Below are positions 63,420-64,000 of a DNA stretch of 64,000 bases, one piece after another. The position numbers and the translations under genes were made by a program. The notes beneath the pieces are model-generated. The model worked only from the letters and a program-made list of their open reading frames with translations. It did no database searches and was not told the DNA's origin. This DNA comes from an uncultured Lachnospiraceae bacterium (GTDB lineage: Bacteria; Bacillota; Clostridia; Lachnospirales; Lachnospiraceae), in assembly GCA_902766825.1 (NCBI GenBank), contig CACXFB010000075.1:1-64000 (forward strand), in the 5' to 3' direction. The stretch's first letter is position 1. The number at the start of each line of letters is the position of its first letter.

Positions 63420-64000
63420 ATGAGTGAAGATAACAAGAAACATTTAATAGAGAATAAAGTTTTAAGAGAAATTTTTACATATATGTGCGTTATTGTAGCT
63501 GCATTAATTTGTGCATATATAATTAATCATTTGATATTATCAAGCAATGTTGTACCTTCAGGTTCCATGGAACCGACGATTGCAGAAAAAACAAGACTTT
63601 TTGGTAACAGACTTGCTTATAAGTTTGATGATCCAAAAAGAGGAGATATTATAATATTTAAATATCCTGTTGATGAGAAACAGCTATATATTAAGAGAAT
63701 TATCGGTCTTCCTAATGAAACCGTAGAGATTCGAGATGGCTGTGTATATATAGATGGTGCTATTCTTGATGAATCTGAATATATTGCAGAAGAAATGCTA
63801 GGTGATTTCGGTCCATATGAAGTCCCACAGGATTGTTATTTTTGTTTAGGTGATAACAGAAATGGTTCAATTGACTCAAGAAAATGGAATGAAGAGGCAA
63901 CAAAAAAAGGACTTACAGTTGATTCTGAACATGATTACACCTATGTTCCAAAGGAAAATATTATATCAAAAGCTCTATTTTCATACTATCCAAAGATAGG
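63420..64000 (+). CDS. lepB: Type I signal peptidase (copy 3), cut by the window end
   Basis: A tandem paralogue starting ATG at 63420 and open to the right edge (193 codons visible). Catalytic Ser49 (PSGSMEPT) and Lys92 (LYIKRIIGLPNETVEI) are present, so it is predicted active. It lacks the acidic tail of copy 2, starting almost at the membrane helix (about 18-38). The box GDNRNGSIDSRKW is present. No clear RBS lies just before the ATG; GGAG is 16 bases away, so translation may depend on copy 2. Confidence 0.92.
   Translation, partial: MSEDNKKHLIENKVLREIFTYMCVIVAALICAYIINHLILSSNVVPSGSMEPTIAEKTRLFGNRLAYKFDDPKRGDIIIFKYPVDEKQLYIKRIIGLPNETVEIRDGCVYIDGAILDESEYIAEEMLGDFGPYEVPQDCYFCLGDNRNGSIDSRKWNEEATKKGLTVDSEHDYTYVPKENIISKALFSYYPKI

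Overview
The window is an AT-rich chromosomal segment of a low-GC Gram-positive anaerobe. It is most likely a member of the Lachnospiraceae or a close relative in the Clostridia. Evidence: strong AGGAGG ribosome-binding sites before almost every gene; Gram-positive genes such as rqcH, ylbM (tmcAL), DUF177-rpmF, asp23-yloV, gerW, a ylbJ-like gene and relQ; an ATP-type PEP carboxykinase; acetate kinase; and a giant fused acyl-CoA-dehydratase-activase protein typical of Clostridia. Base composition and codon use look uniform by eye. I see no prophage, insertion sequence, integrase or CRISPR array, so this looks like core genome with some lineage-specific loci.

Layout. 1-8.2 kb: end of pckA, a hotdog thioesterase, proA, a RelQ-type alarmone synthetase with an OmpR-type two-component pair, a convergent trpF, a minimal sufC-sufB pair and a cytidylate-kinase-like gene. 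8.4-14.7 kb: a complete F-type ATP synthase operon (a, c, b, delta-alpha fusion, gamma, beta, epsilon) in which delta and alpha are one protein. 14.7-21.8 kb: a dihydrouridine synthase, an Lrp regulator, an SseB-like protein, tRNA-Arg(CCG), a zinc-ribbon membrane protein, hisH-hisF and ung. 21.9-26.1 kb: the 1406-residue activase/reductase fusion. 26.3-30.5 kb: a rhomboid-like membrane protein and a double GT-C glycosyltransferase. 30.5-34.7 kb: two ABC-2 permeases with two unrecognised proteins and no ATPase. 34.8-38.7 kb: DUF2953-gerW, rpmB, a small antisense-strand membrane protein, asp23-yloV. 38.8-44.4 kb: a PHP histidinol phosphatase and rqcH facing left, then yicC-gmk-rpoZ-lepB and a repeat lipoprotein facing right. 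44.5-47.5 kb: a GNAT acetyltransferase and a lipoprotein alpha-amylase. 47.6-53.2 kb: a rearranged ylb region (rsmD, a DivIVA-like coiled coil, ylbJ-like and tmcAL inverted, ackA, DUF177, rpmF). 53.3-64 kb: an RNase-H-like exonuclease, ruvAB, zapA, a U32 peptidase, an FtsW/RodA-PBP2 pair, NUDIX, and two tandem signal peptidases, the last one cut by the window edge.

How the genes work together. ATP supply is represented by ackA and the ATP synthase, with pckA as the PEP/oxaloacetate node. Wall growth is represented by FtsW/RodA plus PBP2 and ZapA, and protein export by three type I signal peptidases. Ribosome and translation functions include rpmB, rpmF, rsmD, dus, tmcAL and rqcH. The most unusual features are the delta-alpha ATP synthase fusion (with an enlarged gamma and an ambiguous c-ring ion site), the stripped-down SufBC pair, the ATPase-less ABC-2 locus, the degenerate rhomboid next to a 1059-residue GT-C fusion, and a 46-residue membrane protein hidden opposite the rpmB-asp23 intergenic region.
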